Below, piece by piece: positions 8,073 to 38,859 of a stretch of 64,000 nucleotides of DNA; positions within the stretch are counted from its first letter, which is position 1; the number at the start of each line of letters is the position of its first letter. The stretch spans positions 1 through 64,000 of the forward strand of contig NZ_JAHHIU010000091.1 of NCBI RefSeq assembly GCF_024539815.1. Direction: 5' to 3'. This stretch comes from Streptomyces hayashii. GTDB lineage: Bacteria; Actinomycetota; Actinomycetes; Streptomycetales; Streptomycetaceae. The position numbers and the translations under genes are program-made. The notes beneath the pieces were generated by a model. That model was not told the DNA's origin and made no database searches. It saw nothing but the letters and a program-made list of their open reading frames with translations.

Positions 8073-8819
8073 TCAGGTCCTGACGTACACACTGCGGTGC
8101 ACGTGCCACTGCTGGAGCCGGGGGCGATCCGGGTCGGGCAGGGCGCGCAGAGCGGCCAGCGCGGGTTCGACGACCCGGGCCCAGGTCTCGTCGTCGACGT
8201 TCCACAGATAGGGCGGGAGACGGCGTTCGAGGCTCTCCAGGAGCTGACGGGGGGTCGTGGCCCGTTCGTAGTCCGGGGCGAACTCGTGCCGCAGTCGCTG
8301 CAACCCCGCCTCCCGCGCCGCCGCGTCGAGGCGCTCGGGGGTGTCGGGGCGCGGCGGCTGGAGCACGGCCAGCCGGTCCAGCACGGCGACCAGCTCGTCC
8401 GGAGCGGCCTTGGGATCCCCGTGCACCGCGAGCAGCCGCCCCCCGCGGCGCAGCACCCGCGCCGCCTCGCGCAGCGCCCGGGGCATGTCGCCGACCAGGT
8501 GCAGGACATGTGTGAACACCAGGTTGTCGAAGCTGCCGTCGGCGAACGGAAGCGCCCGCGCGTCCCCGGCGGTGATCCGCCCGGGGAGCCGTTCGGCGGC
8601 CCGCGTCAGCATCGGCAGCGACACGTCGACGCCGTACACGTCGTGGCCGAGCTCGGCCAGCCCCGTCGCCACGATGCCCGTGCCGACGCCCACCTCCAGC
8701 ACCGGTCCCGGAGTCAGGTCCCCGGCCAGCTGTGCCGCGGCCTGTCTGCCGCGTTCCATTCCGCCCCGCATCCGGTCGTAGTCGTCCGCGACCCGGTCGA
8801 AGGCCTTGGCCTCGGTCAC
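8073..8819 (-). CDS. Class I SAM-dependent methyltransferase, 248 aa
   Basis: This is a UbiE/COQ5-like methyltransferase. The SAM motif I is VLEVGVGTGIVATGL (about residues 40-54), followed by the acidic VYGVDVS turn, the DARALPFADGSFD segment and FTHVLHLV. GTG 8819 overlaps the stop of the upstream gene by four bases (GTGA), so the two are translated together. It is probably a tailoring O-, N- or S-methyltransferase; the acceptor cannot be read from sequence. The megasynthase already has its own C-methyltransferase domain, so this one would act on a heteroatom. Confidence 0.85.
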   Translation of the reverse strand: MTEAKAFDRVADDYDRMRGGMERGRQAAAQLAGDLTPGPVLEVGVGTGIVATGLAELGHDVYGVDVSLPMLTRAAERLPGRITAGDARALPFADGSFDNLVFTHVLHLVGDMPRALREAARVLRRGGRLLAVHGDPKAAPDELVAVLDRLAVLQPPRPDTPERLDAAAREAGLQRLRHEFAPDYERATTPRQLLESLERRLPPYLWNVDDETWARVVEPALAALRALPDPDRPRLQQWHVHRSVYVRT

Positions 8820-11095
8820 CGCGCAGTCCCTTCCATGTCGATGTGCCAGGTGATCTCCGCGTACCGCACGAGGTCGGCGACCTCCTCCGGCGCGCGGACG
8901 AACTCCGTGATCAGCTCCGCCACCAGTGCGGGGCGGTCGTGCGGCGCGTAGTGGCCGGCGACGGCCAGCTCGGCGTACCGCGCGTGCGGGAAGCACCGGG
9001 CGGCCTCGCGGGCCCGGGCGGGGGAGGAGATGCCGTCGAACTCGGAACAGACGAACAACGCCGGCACGGCCACCCGCGGCGCCTGGGCCGCCGAGTCGAG
9101 CCGCCAGAGGTCGACGAGCTGACGGGCGTACCGCACGAGCACCTCGGCGTCCCGGAAGGGCCGCCGCACCTCGTCGGCGAGCGCCCTGCTCAACACCCCG
9201 AGCACCCCCGCGTCCGGGGCTCCGGGGCTGCCCCTGCCGCCCGCCGCGCCCGGCGCCAGCAGGTCCAGCATCCGGCCGGCCTTGTGGGGCCTGCGGTCCA
9301 GCGCGCGGCAGACCGCCGCGAGGTCGGACTCGTACTTGGTGTCCATGCCGTCCCAGCGGCCGTTCTGCCGGAACGTGGCGTTCAGGAACACGAGGGAGGC
9401 GACGGCTCGGGGGCTGTGCTGCTGGAAGGCCGTGGCGATCTTGGCGCCGGTGCACCAGCCGAGCAGATGGGCGCGCTCGGCGCCGACGGCCTCCAGCACC
9501 GCGTCCATGTCGTCGAGCTGACGCCGGATCCCCCAGGCCGGATCGTCCCGCTCGGTGCCGCGCACCTGCCAGGTGACGACGCGGTGGTGCGGGGCCAGGT
9601 GCGCGCACAGCCGGGTCAGGAAGCCGGGACCCTGCCCGAGCGCGTTCAGCACCAGGAGGGGCGGCCCGTCGCCGGCCCCGCCCTCGAAGAGTACGAGCGG
9701 CCGCCCGGCGACCTCCAGGACGCGCCGCCGCAGAGCCGTCTCGCCGTGCGCCCGGTCCGGCGGCGACTGGTGGGCCCGGACCGCGCCGAACAGCTCCCAC
9801 TGGCCGGCGGCGGAGAGGGCAGGGGACGGGGCGTCCGCCGGGTGGCCCGGTCCCGTCGGGGGCGCCGCGGTCCGGGCGGCGGGCGCGTCCGTGCCGGCGG
9901 GGGAGGGCTCGGCCGGAGTGGCGGCCGTCGCGGGGCCGGCCGGCCGCGCGGCTGCCGAGGCCGTCGCGAAGGGTTCCGGGGAGTGCGACGACGCCCCGGC
10001 GGATGCCGTGAGGGCGGCCGGTGACACCACCGCCGCGACGTCCGTCCCGGCCGTCGCGGGCCGTGCCCCGGCGGAGCCCGGCCGCGCCGCACCCGGCGGA
10101 CGCCTGTCCGCGCCCGCCGGACCGGCGTTCCGCAGCCGCACCGCCTGCCCGAGCACATCGCTCAGCCGGAGGTCCAGAAGACGGTCGACCGCGCCGAAGT
10201 CCTCGCGGTCCGGCACCGGGCGTACGTCGATGCCGTGCACCACCCCGGCCCGGGCGAGCACGTCGGCCAGCGGGACCGGGGCGGGCCGGGCCACCGTCGC
10301 GAAGCCGTCGGGCAGGTCGCCGGGCGCGCCGGCCCGCCAGAGCTCCCCCGCGGCCTGTTCCGCAGTCAGCAGGGACAGGCCCAGCCCCGCCGCGCCGGCC
10401 ACCCGCAGCGGATGCCGCTCGAACCAGTCCGGCACGCGGTCCTCGACCTCGGTCCGCACCGAGTGCAGCGCCCACAGCAGCCGGTGCACGCCCGGTGGGC
10501 ACTCACCCAGAAGCGGCGCCCGGGCGTCCATCGCCGGCGGCGTGCGCAGCACCCGCCAGGACACCCCGGCGTCCAGGCACGTCTCCACCGCGAGCCGTTC
10601 CAGGTCCCGGTACGAGCGGTGCGCCCCGCCCTCGTCCGGCGTCGTGTCCGGGCCCACGTGCACGTACCCGCGGGCCCCGAGGTCCGGCAGCGCGGCGAGC
10701 AGCGTCCCGGCCAGCGCGGAGTCGGCGCGCGCCCCACGGACCGGCGACCGGTCCCAGCCGGGAGCCACGCACCACACCCGGTCCGCGGTCCAGGCCTTCA
10801 GTTCGGAGGCGACGGCCTGCGGCTCGACGCACACCACCGTCAGCCGCTTCTCGCCGAAGGCGTCGTGCGACGGCTCGGCCGAAGCGCCGGCGGCGGTCCG
10901 TCCACCGGTGGCGCACCGCGCCACGAACGCGGCCAGCGCGTGCCGGTCCGGCGCCGGCGCCCCGGGGCGGGACCCCGGGGCGGACAGCAGCACCACGTCG
11001 GCGCCGGCGGCGGAGTCCGTGGCCGACAGGCAGCGCGCGGCCAGCCGGCCGGCGAGGAGCGGTGACGTACCGGCGATCAGCACACGCTGCGGCAT
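8816..11095 (-). CDS. Rossmann (SDR-like) domain fused to alpha/beta-hydrolase with Cys nucleophile, 759 aa
   Basis: The N-terminal part (about residues 1-330) looks like a degenerate extended SDR: MPQRVLIAGTSPLLAGRLA takes the place of the nucleotide-binding loop, and the usual Tyr-x3-Lys is reduced to YRDLE. An Ala/Pro/Thr-rich linker (about 330-440) precedes an alpha/beta-hydrolase (about 445-755). Its nucleophile elbow reads G-W-C-T-G (Cys548) instead of G-x-S-x-G, with a later SEFDG acid and an AGHYAP histidine. Cysteine-nucleophile thioesterases occur in some PKS/NRPS systems. The gene is divergent from the carrier protein gene, and its far end is coupled to the methyltransferase. It could be an editing or release hydrolase. 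The fusion is not one I can name. Confidence 0.7.
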   Translation of the reverse strand: MPQRVLIAGTSPLLAGRLAARCLSATDSAAGADVVLLSAPGSRPGAPAPDRHALAAFVARCATGGRTAAGASAEPSHDAFGEKRLTVVCVEPQAVASELKAWTADRVWCVAPGWDRSPVRGARADSALAGTLLAALPDLGARGYVHVGPDTTPDEGGAHRSYRDLERLAVETCLDAGVSWRVLRTPPAMDARAPLLGECPPGVHRLLWALHSVRTEVEDRVPDWFERHPLRVAGAAGLGLSLLTAEQAAGELWRAGAPGDLPDGFATVARPAPVPLADVLARAGVVHGIDVRPVPDREDFGAVDRLLDLRLSDVLGQAVRLRNAGPAGADRRPPGAARPGSAGARPATAGTDVAAVVSPAALTASAGASSHSPEPFATASAAARPAGPATAATPAEPSPAGTDAPAARTAAPPTGPGHPADAPSPALSAAGQWELFGAVRAHQSPPDRAHGETALRRRVLEVAGRPLVLFEGGAGDGPPLLVLNALGQGPGFLTRLCAHLAPHHRVVTWQVRGTERDDPAWGIRRQLDDMDAVLEAVGAERAHLLGWCTGAKIATAFQQHSPRAVASLVFLNATFRQNGRWDGMDTKYESDLAAVCRALDRRPHKAGRMLDLLAPGAAGGRGSPGAPDAGVLGVLSRALADEVRRPFRDAEVLVRYARQLVDLWRLDSAAQAPRVAVPALFVCSEFDGISSPARAREAARCFPHARYAELAVAGHYAPHDRPALVAELITEFVRAPEEVADLVRYAEITWHIDMEGTAR

Positions 11096-11200
11096 GCGTA
11101 ACGTCCTCCCGTGCCGGCGGACGCCGCCGGCGGGTGATTCCCGGGGACTCGAAACGAAATGGAAGACCTCAGATGTTCCGCTCTTTACGGGCGGTAATTC

Positions 11201-11216
11201 TGCTCAATAGTGCGCA
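11201..11216. promoter_or_regulatory. Crp-type palindrome (site 3)
   Basis: TGCTCA, ATAG, TGCGCA is the same 16-bp operator as at the other three loci, with one mismatch. Relative to the rightward promoter its centre is near -68 (class I position); relative to the leftward gene it is near the class II position. Confidence 0.65.
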
Positions 11217-11240
11217 CGCCGAAAAAGTACCCGGAGGCCC

Positions 11241-11270
11241 TTGCGGCGGCGGAAATTCCGTCGTTAGCAT
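11241..11270 (+). promoter_or_regulatory. Sigma70-type promoter for the PCP-A-PKS operon
   Basis: TTGCGG (11241-11246), an 18-bp spacer and TAGCAT (11265-11270). The predicted start is near 11277, leaving a leader of about 135 bases before GTG 11412. Confidence 0.5.
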
Positions 11271-11411
11271 CCCCGCGGCCGGATTTTCTCCCGACCGGGC
11301 CGCACGCTCTTTCCGCGACGTTCCCCGGAACCCTTTGAGCGCGTGCACTCCGACACCGCTCACCCGGCATACCGGCACCCCCCGGCGACGACGAGAAGGA
11401 CGAGGCGCACC

Positions 11412-11666
11412 GTGGCGACGAACTGGGACGAGACCTACGAGAAGCTGGTCAGGGCCGCACTCACCGACTACCCCCCGACCACTCCGCTGCGCGCCGACGT
11501 CCCGTTGCCCGCGCACGGCCTGGACTCCCTCGGCATGGTCGGCCTCTCCGCCCGCCTGGAGGACGCCTACGACATCGAGTTCCCCGACGGAGCCCTCGTC
11601 CCGGCCAGCTTCGCCACCCCGGCCGACCTGTGGCGCGTGGTCAGCGGCTGTCTGGCGAACCGGTGA
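11412..11666 (+). CDS. Stand-alone carrier protein (LnmP-like), 84 aa
   Basis: This small four-helix carrier protein receives the starter amino acid from the adjacent adenylation enzyme. The phosphopantetheine site is G-L-D-S-L-G with Ser39, and the length (84 aa) is normal for a free ACP/PCP. GTG 11412 has GAGG just upstream; a start at 11343 is possible but adds residues with no carrier character. Its TGA overlaps the GTG of the adenylation gene. A free PCP paired with a free A domain is the arrangement of LnmP/LnmQ, which load D-alanine in leinamycin. The identity of the amino acid here is not settled. Confidence 0.85.
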   Translation: MATNWDETYEKLVRAALTDYPPTTPLRADVPLPAHGLDSLGMVGLSARLEDAYDIEFPDGALVPASFATPADLWRVVSGCLANR

Positions 11667-13287
11667 CGGCCGGTGAGCCGGGCGCCCGGCCGGGCGCCGC
11701 CAGGATGCTGCACGAGTGGTTCGCCGACGGTCTCGCCCGCAACCCCGACGGCCCCGCCCTGCGCATCCTCGACCGCAGCTGGACCTACACCGAGGCGGAC
11801 GCCGCCGCCCGCACCTGGGCCGCCGCCGTCGGCACGGCCGGTGAACCCGCCGCTCCCGTCGCCGTGCTCGCCTCCAAGACCCCCGAGGCCTACCTCGGCC
11901 TGCTCGCGGCGCTCTACGCCGGCGCCCCCGCCGTGCCGCTGAACCCGGAGAACCCGGTGGCGCGCAACGCCGCCGTGCTGCGGGCCGCGGGCTGCGGCGC
12001 CGTGATCGCCGCCCCGCACGCCGTCGGACAGGTGGCGTCGCTCGTGCAGTCCGCGCCCGTCCACGTCGTACTGGCGCCCAGCACGGATCGCGGGACCCTG
12101 CCCGCGAAACTGCCCAGCGCCGTCGGCGGCGCCCGCGTCCTGACGGCGGACGAACTGCGCGAGCCAGGCGGCGCGACCGCCCGGCAGCCACCCGCCGGTG
12201 CGCCCGACGACATCGCCTACATCCTCTTCACCTCCGGCTCGACCGGCGCCCCCAAGGGCGTCCCGGTCAGCCACGGCAACGTCTCGGCGTTCCTGGCCGC
12301 CTCGCTCCCCCGCTACGCGGTGCGCCCCGAGGACCGGTTCAGCCAGGTCCACGAGACCACCTTCGACCTGGCGATGTGCGACATCTTCCCGGCCTGGGCC
12401 GGCGGCGCCTGCGTGTGCGTGCTGTCCCGCCTCCAGGCCCTGGACCCGGCGCGCTGGGTCCGCCGGTACGGGCTGACCGTCTGGCACAGCACCCCCAGCC
12501 TCGCGCGCGGCCTGCAACGCGCCGACCGGCTCGCTCCCGGCAGCCTCGCCGGCCTGCGTCAGTCCGTCTTCGCCGGCGAGCCCCTGCTGGTGGACACCGC
12601 ACGCTACTGGCGACGCGCCGCGCCCGACGGCGTCCTCGACAACATCTACGGCCCCACCGAACTGACCATCGCCTGCACCGCGTTCCGGTGGCATCCGGAC
12701 CAGGACCTGTCCGATCCGCGCTACGGCGCCACCGTCCCCATCGGCGATCCGAACGCCGGCATGGAGGCGATGCTCCTCGCCCCGGACGGCTCACCCGCCG
12801 ACGGCGTCGGCGAACTCGTCATGACCGGGCCCCAGATGTTCCGCGGCTATCTCGACCCGGCGCAGGACGCGGGCCGGTTCCTGCACCACGACGGCCGACG
12901 CTGGTACCGCACCGGGGACCAGGTGCGCGCCACCGCGCACGGCTGGGTCCACCTCGGCCGCAAGGACGCCCAGGTGAAGATCAACGGCTATCGGGTGGAG
13001 GTCGGCGAGGTGGAGGCCGCCCTGCGCGACGCCTCCGGCGCCGAGGCCGTCGCGTTCGCCCTCGAAGCCCCCGGCGGGACCCGTCTCGTGGCCTATGTGC
13101 TCGGCGACCCCGAACCCGACACCGCGCGACTGGCCGAACGGCTCGCCGACCGCCTGCCGCCCTACATGCTGCCCCGCCACCTGTGGTGGCTGCCCGACGC
13201 ACCACTGAACGCCCATGGGAAGACGGACCGGCCCCGGCTGCGCGAAGACGCCGTCCGCCGGCTCGGACACGAGGGGGAAGCCACGCC

Positions 13288-13291
<4 letters not shown>
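11663..13291 (+). CDS. Stand-alone adenylation enzyme (LnmQ-like), 542 aa
   Basis: It activates an amino acid as its adenylate and loads the free carrier protein next door. Core motifs are in order: A3 FTSGSTGAPKG, A4 FDLAMCD, A5 NIYGPTE, A7 YRTGD, A8 GRKDAQVKINGYRVE and A10 NAHGKTDR with the catalytic lysine. A hand alignment to PheA suggests a pocket code near D-L-C-H-V-A-I-I-A-K, which matches no code I can assign. There is no condensation domain, so this is not an NRPS module. GTG 11663 overlaps the carrier gene's stop by four bases, and its own TGA overlaps the megasynthase GTG. The nearest named parallel is LnmQ (D-Ala); similar enzymes also serve glycine or beta-amino acids. Confidence 0.88.
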
Positions 13292-34580
<21,289 letters not shown>

Positions 34581-34584
<4 letters not shown>

Positions 34585-35828
34585 GCGCCACGCCCGCCGG
34601 GTACGGGATCGAGGCCCTGGACGTGTACGCGGGCAGCGCCGCCGTCAGCGCCCGCGCGGTGTTCGACGGACGAGACCTCGACGCGCGCCGCTTCGACAAC
34701 GTCGCCTCCGACCGGCGTTCGGTGGCGCTGCCCTTCGAGGACCCCGTCACGCACGCCGTCAACGCCGCCCGCCCGCTGCTGGACCGGACGGCCCCCGCCG
34801 ACCGCGACAGGATCGAACTCCTCGTCACCAGCAGCGAGTCCGGCATCGACTACAGCAAGTCCATCGCCTCCTACGTGCACGAACATCTCGGCCTGCCGCC
34901 GACCTGCCGGCTGGTGGAGATGAAACAGGCCTGCTACGCGGCCACCGCCGCGCTGCAACTCGCCCTCGCCTACCTGGCCGCCGGGCTCTCGCCCGGCGCG
35001 AAGGTCCTCATCGTCTCGACCGACATGTCCCTGGCCGACGAGCGCGCCCAGTACGCCGAGCCGGTCACCGGCACGGGAGCCGTGGCCCTGCTCGTCGGCG
35101 AACGTCCCCGTGTCCTGACCGCCGACCTGGGGGCGTTCGGCGTGCACAGCTTCGAGACCCTGGACTCCGCCCGGCCCCGCCCCGACCTCGACATCGCGGA
35201 CGCCGACCGATCGCTCATGGCCTATCTGGAGTGCTTCTCGCGCAGCTTCGCCGACTACCGCTCCCGGGTGGAGGGCGCCGACTTCGCGACGACCTTCGAC
35301 CTGCTCGCCCTGCACACCCCGTTCTCCGGCATGGTCAGGGCCGCACACCGCAGGCTCATGCGCGAGCTGTACCGCAGCCCCGCCGACGCGGTGGCCGAGG
35401 ACTTCGAACGCCGGGTCGCCCCGTCGCTGGTCCATCCCGGGCAGACCGGCAACCTGTTCTCCGGCTCGCTCTACCTGGCGCTGGCCAGCGCGCTGGACCA
35501 CGCCGAGCTCGACGGGCCCGCCCGCGTCGGGCTGTTCTCCTACGGTTCCGGGTGTTCCTCGGAGTTCTTCAGCGGCGTCGTCGGGCCGGAGTCCGCCGCC
35601 GCCGTCGCCGAGGCGCGCATCGGGGCCCGGTTGCGGGCCCGCGCCGACCTCGACTTCGCGGAGTACACGGCGCTGCTCGCGGAGAACACCGCGTGTCTGC
35701 GCCCCGCGGCGCACCGCGACGTGGACCCCGGCCGCTACGACGCCCTGCTCGGCCGGGCCGTGGACCGCCCCGAACTGCTCGCGCTGACCGGCGTGCGCGA
35801 TCACCACCGCCAGTACGCATGGATCTGA
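34581..35828 (+). CDS. HMG-CoA-synthase-like beta-branching enzyme (LnmM/PksG-like), 415 aa
   Basis: It condenses an acetyl-type unit on the donor ACP with the beta-keto group of the ACP-bound chain, giving a beta-hydroxy-beta-carboxymethyl branch. The nucleophile region EMKQACYAATAAL (Cys118), the LLALHTPFSGMVRAAHRRL segment and the TGNLFSGSLYLAL region are those of PksG/LnmM enzymes, and 415 residues is the normal length. ATG 34581 overlaps the megasynthase stop (ATGA). It is followed by a dedicated donor ACP and a decarboxylating KS, which together form a beta-branching cassette. Its target in the megasynthase is most likely region 2, the module with the ECH domain. Confidence 0.95.
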
Positions 35829-35847
35829 CGAACCGGAGGTACCCCCT

Positions 35848-36123
35848 GTGAACGGATCGGCCGAGAGCGCCCCCGGCACGGACAGCGTCGACGAACGGGT
35901 CCTGGCCGTGCTGCGCCGCACCACCCTGGAGATCGTGCCGGAGGTCGAACCGGCCCTGTTCACGCCCGACCGGACGCTGTCCGATCTGGGCTGCAACAGC
36001 ATCGACCGGGCCGAGATCGTCACCCTGGCCATGGAGGAGCTCGACATCGCGGTGCCCGTGCACGAGTTCCACCAGGGGATGGACCTCGGCACCCTGGCCG
36101 CGATCATGCGGAAGCAGCTGTGA
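35848..36123 (+). CDS. Donor acyl carrier protein of the beta-branching cassette (LnmL/AcpK-like), 91 aa
   Basis: This free ACP carries the acetyl unit used by the HMGS-like enzyme. The attachment site reads L-G-C-N-S-I-D-R-A-E-I with Ser51; Asn in place of the usual Asp before Ser, followed by the DR pair, is the signature of donor ACPs such as AcpK and LnmL. GTG 35848 follows a GGAGGT site at about 35835. The TGA overlaps the GTG of the KS gene (GTGA), matching their partnership: that KS makes the acetyl-ACP from malonyl-ACP. Confidence 0.92.
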   Translation: MNGSAESAPGTDSVDERVLAVLRRTTLEIVPEVEPALFTPDRTLSDLGCNSIDRAEIVTLAMEELDIAVPVHEFHQGMDLGTLAAIMRKQL

Positions 36124-37421
36124 GCGGACCCGTCGCGGACGGGCGCGCGGTGGTGGTGACCGGGCTCGGCGTGTTCGGCGCCGTCGCGGCCGACCCCGGG
36201 GACCTGACCGTCGCGCTGCGCTCGGGACGGTGCGCGCTCACCGCGCCGGCGCCTCCCGCCGACGCGGACCGGCCCGGGGTGTCCTGGCCCGCGTTCACGG
36301 CCGAGCTGGCGGCCGACGACGTACCCGGCCGGGCCCTGGACGCGCTGCCCGGTCTTCCGCAGGACCTGCGGACCGCGGCGCGGCGGACCGCGCTGCGGGC
36401 TCCCGCGCCGGTGTGCGCGGCCGTCGTCGCCGCGCTCCAGGCGTGGCTGGAGGCCGGGCTCGACCGCACGGCGCCGCCGCCCGAGCGCGTCGGCGTCGCG
36501 GTCGCCGGGAACAACCTCACGGAGCGGGTCACCGAGGACGGCCGGGCGCGCGCCGAACGCAACCCGGTCTATCTTCCCGCCCGTTACGCCCTGCACCACC
36601 AGGACACCGATCATGTGGCCACGCTCAGCCGCGTCCTGGGCGTGCGCGGGGAGGGCTGCACGGTCGGCGGGGCCTCGGCGAGCGGCAACCTCGCCCTCGT
36701 GCACGGCGCCCGGATGCTCGCCGCCGGGGCTGCCGACGTGTGTCTCGTCGTGGGCGCCATGACCCGGCTGTCCCAGTTGCAGACCCGCGGCTATCTCACC
36801 CTCGGCGCGATGGCCCCGGCGCACGGCGCGCCGCTCCGCCCGCCGGCGCCGTTCGACGTCGGGCACCGCGGCTTCCATCCCGGGCAGGCGGCGGCCTGCA
36901 TGGTCCTGGAGACCGCCGCGTCCGCCCGTCTGCGCGGCGCGCGGCCGCTGGCCGGGTTCGCGGGCGCCGCCGTCGTCCTGGACGGCAACCACCTGGCCGA
37001 CCCGTCGGTGGACGGCGAGGTCCGGGCCATGGAGGGGGCGCTGGCGCGGGCGGGCGTGGGCGCGGCGGACATCGGCTGGGTCAGCGCCCACGGCACCGGT
37101 TCGCCCCTGGGCGACCGGACCGAGGCCGACGCCCTGCGCAAGGTCTTCGGGACGGGCGACGACGGTCCCTGGGTCAACGCCACCAAGTCCCTCGCCGGCC
37201 ACTGCCTCAGCGCGGCCGGCGTCGTCGAGGCCGTGGCCGCCGTACTGCAGCTGCGGGCCGGCTTCGTGCACCCCGATCCCGGGCGGCGCGAACCCGTCGA
37301 CGCGGGCCTGCGCTTCACGGGCGACGAGCCGCGGCGGGCGCGCGGCGGGTTCGTCCTGTCGAACGGATTCGGGTTCGGCGGCATCAACTCGGCGGTCGTC
37401 CTGGCCCATCCGGAGGCCTGA
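36120..37421 (+). CDS. Decarboxylating ketosynthase with Cys-to-Ser active site (PksF-like), 433 aa
   Basis: This KS-fold protein cannot condense because the nucleophilic cysteine is serine: V-G-G-A-S-A-S-G-N, Ser186. The two catalytic histidines remain (His324 in HGTG and His361 in LAGH). This is the PksF/CurC type, which decarboxylates malonyl-S-ACP to acetyl-S-ACP for beta-branching. Leinamycin instead uses the AT/decarboxylase LnmK to make propionyl-ACP, so this cluster should install a methyl-derived rather than an ethyl-derived branch. GTG 36120 overlaps the ACP stop. The gene ends about 118 bp before the P450 start, and that gap contains Crp-type site 4. Confidence 0.92.
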   Translation: MSGPVADGRAVVVTGLGVFGAVAADPGDLTVALRSGRCALTAPAPPADADRPGVSWPAFTAELAADDVPGRALDALPGLPQDLRTAARRTALRAPAPVCAAVVAALQAWLEAGLDRTAPPPERVGVAVAGNNLTERVTEDGRARAERNPVYLPARYALHHQDTDHVATLSRVLGVRGEGCTVGGASASGNLALVHGARMLAAGAADVCLVVGAMTRLSQLQTRGYLTLGAMAPAHGAPLRPPAPFDVGHRGFHPGQAAACMVLETAASARLRGARPLAGFAGAAVVLDGNHLADPSVDGEVRAMEGALARAGVGAADIGWVSAHGTGSPLGDRTEADALRKVFGTGDDGPWVNATKSLAGHCLSAAGVVEAVAAVLQLRAGFVHPDPGRREPVDAGLRFTGDEPRRARGGFVLSNGFGFGGINSAVVLAHPEA

Positions 37422-37444
37422 ACGGCGCCGTTCGAGGCCGCCGA

Positions 37445-37488
37445 TGCTCAGTAGTGAACAGAACCGGGGCGCAGCAGCGACGTAGCGT
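37445..37488 (+). promoter_or_regulatory. Crp-type palindrome plus -10 box (site 4)
   Basis: TGCTCA (37445-37450), GTAG, TGAACA (37455-37460), then TAGCGT at 37483-37488, 33 bp centre to centre. The -10 hexamer is identical to that at site 1. It gives the P450 and C-S lyase genes their own start within the larger operon. Confidence 0.7.
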
Positions 37489-37538
37489 CGGGCTCCGTGC
37501 CGGGTGCGGACGCGCGGGGCGACGAGGAAGGGCTTCCT

Positions 37539-38780
37539 ATGACGGACACGACCGACACCACAGGGCAGCTGCCGGACCCCGACGCCGAACCTCCCGTGTT
37601 CCCGCAGGAGAAGGCGCCGGGCTGTCCCTTCGACCCGCCTCCGGCGTACCGCCGGCTCCAGGCCGAGGAGCCGTTCGCCCGGGTCACCCTGCCCAGCGGC
37701 CAGCGGGCGCGCCTGGTCACCAGGCACCGGGACGTACGGGCCGTGCTGGACGACCCGCGCTTCAGCGCCGACAGCTCCCGCCCGGACTTCCCCCGGATGT
37801 TCCCCCGGCCCGTGCCCCAGGTCCTGCAGGGCACGTTCCCCCGGCTCGACGGCGCCGAGCACCTGCGCTACCGCCGGATGCTGGCCCGGGACTTCACCGG
37901 ACGGCGGGCCGAGGAGCTGCGGCCCCGGATCGAGCAGATCGTCGATGCCCGCCTGGACCTGATGGAGGAGACGGGCGGCCCGCTGGACCTGATGGAGGCG
38001 CTCGCCTATCCCGTGCCGTCCACCGTCGTGTGCGAGCTGCTCGGGGTGCCGCCCGAGGACAGCCCGCTGTTCGAGTCCCGCACCCGCGTCCTCATCAACG
38101 GCCGCAGCGGTCCGGAGGAGACGCAGCGCGCCAAGGACGACATCCTGCACCATCTCGAAGGGGTGGTGGCGGCCAAGGAGAAGCAGCCGGGCGACGACCT
38201 CGTCAGCCGGCTGCTCGTCGAGCAGGTGGCTCCCGGACTGCTGGACCGCGCGGAGGTCGCCGTCATCGCCTGGCTGGTGCTCGCGGCCGGCCACCACACC
38301 ACCGCGACCATGATCGGCACGGGCGTCATGCTGCTGCTGGAGAACCCGGAGCAGCTGGCCGCCCTGCGCGGCGACCCGGCACTGGTCCCGGGGGCGGTGG
38401 ACGAACTGCTGAGGCATCAGACGGCCATGCAGATCGGCATGAACCGGATCGCGACCGAGGACGTCACCGTGGGGGACGAGACGGTGCGCGCGGGGGAGGG
38501 CGTGGTGTGCCAGCTGGCGTCCGCCAACCGGGACGCCGACGTCTTCCCCGGCCCCGACCGCTTCGACGTCACCCGCACCGCCCGCGGCCATCTGGCCTTC
38601 GGCCACGGCCCCCACCAGTGCCCCGGTCAGTCACTGGCCCGGGTCGAGCTCCAGGTCGTCCTGGAGCGGCTGTTCACCCGGCTGCCCGCCCTGCGGCTCG
38701 CCGTCCCCGCCGCCGACGTGCCGTTCTGGCATCACCTGTTCGGCATCCACGGAGTCAGGGAACTGCCCGTCACCTGGTGA
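37539..38780 (+). CDS. Cytochrome P450 monooxygenase, 413 aa
   Basis: This is a bacterial CYP105/107-like soluble P450 that probably oxidises the polyketide after release. The I-helix reads A-A-G-H-H-T-T, the ExxR motif is in VDELLRHQ, and the heme ligand motif is FGHGPHQCPGQ (Cys361). ATG 37539 follows GAGGAAG. No ferredoxin gene is adjacent, so electrons must come from other redox partners. Leinamycin clusters carry P450s for hydroxylation and for the dithiolane oxide stage; which of these, if either, is matched here cannot be told. Confidence 0.93.
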   Translation: MTDTTDTTGQLPDPDAEPPVFPQEKAPGCPFDPPPAYRRLQAEEPFARVTLPSGQRARLVTRHRDVRAVLDDPRFSADSSRPDFPRMFPRPVPQVLQGTFPRLDGAEHLRYRRMLARDFTGRRAEELRPRIEQIVDARLDLMEETGGPLDLMEALAYPVPSTVVCELLGVPPEDSPLFESRTRVLINGRSGPEETQRAKDDILHHLEGVVAAKEKQPGDDLVSRLLVEQVAPGLLDRAEVAVIAWLVLAAGHHTTATMIGTGVMLLLENPEQLAALRGDPALVPGAVDELLRHQTAMQIGMNRIATEDVTVGDETVRAGEGVVCQLASANRDADVFPGPDRFDVTRTARGHLAFGHGPHQCPGQSLARVELQVVLERLFTRLPALRLAVPAADVPFWHHLFGIHGVRELPVTW

Positions 38781-38859
38781 ACCCGCGTCGTCCGCCGCCC
38801 GCGGGCCGGGCGGCCCCGGCGCATCCACGGCCCCGTCCGGACCGAGGCAGGAGGAGTCG

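Larger units (their letters stand above)
11096..11411. other. Divergent control region of the megasynthase operon
   Basis: This 316-bp region is clearly lower in GC than its flanks and holds no gene. It contains Crp-type site 3 (11201-11216) and a rightward promoter candidate (11241-11270). A weaker leftward -10 candidate GAACAT (11178-11173) lies 33 bp from site 3. The remaining leader up to GTG 11412 shows no other structure I can support. Confidence 0.6.

Noticed and set aside
12376..13287. Upstream extension of the megasynthase frame
   Set aside because: This stretch is the out-of-frame copy of the adenylation gene; GTG 13288 with a four-base overlap and immediate DH homology is the real start.
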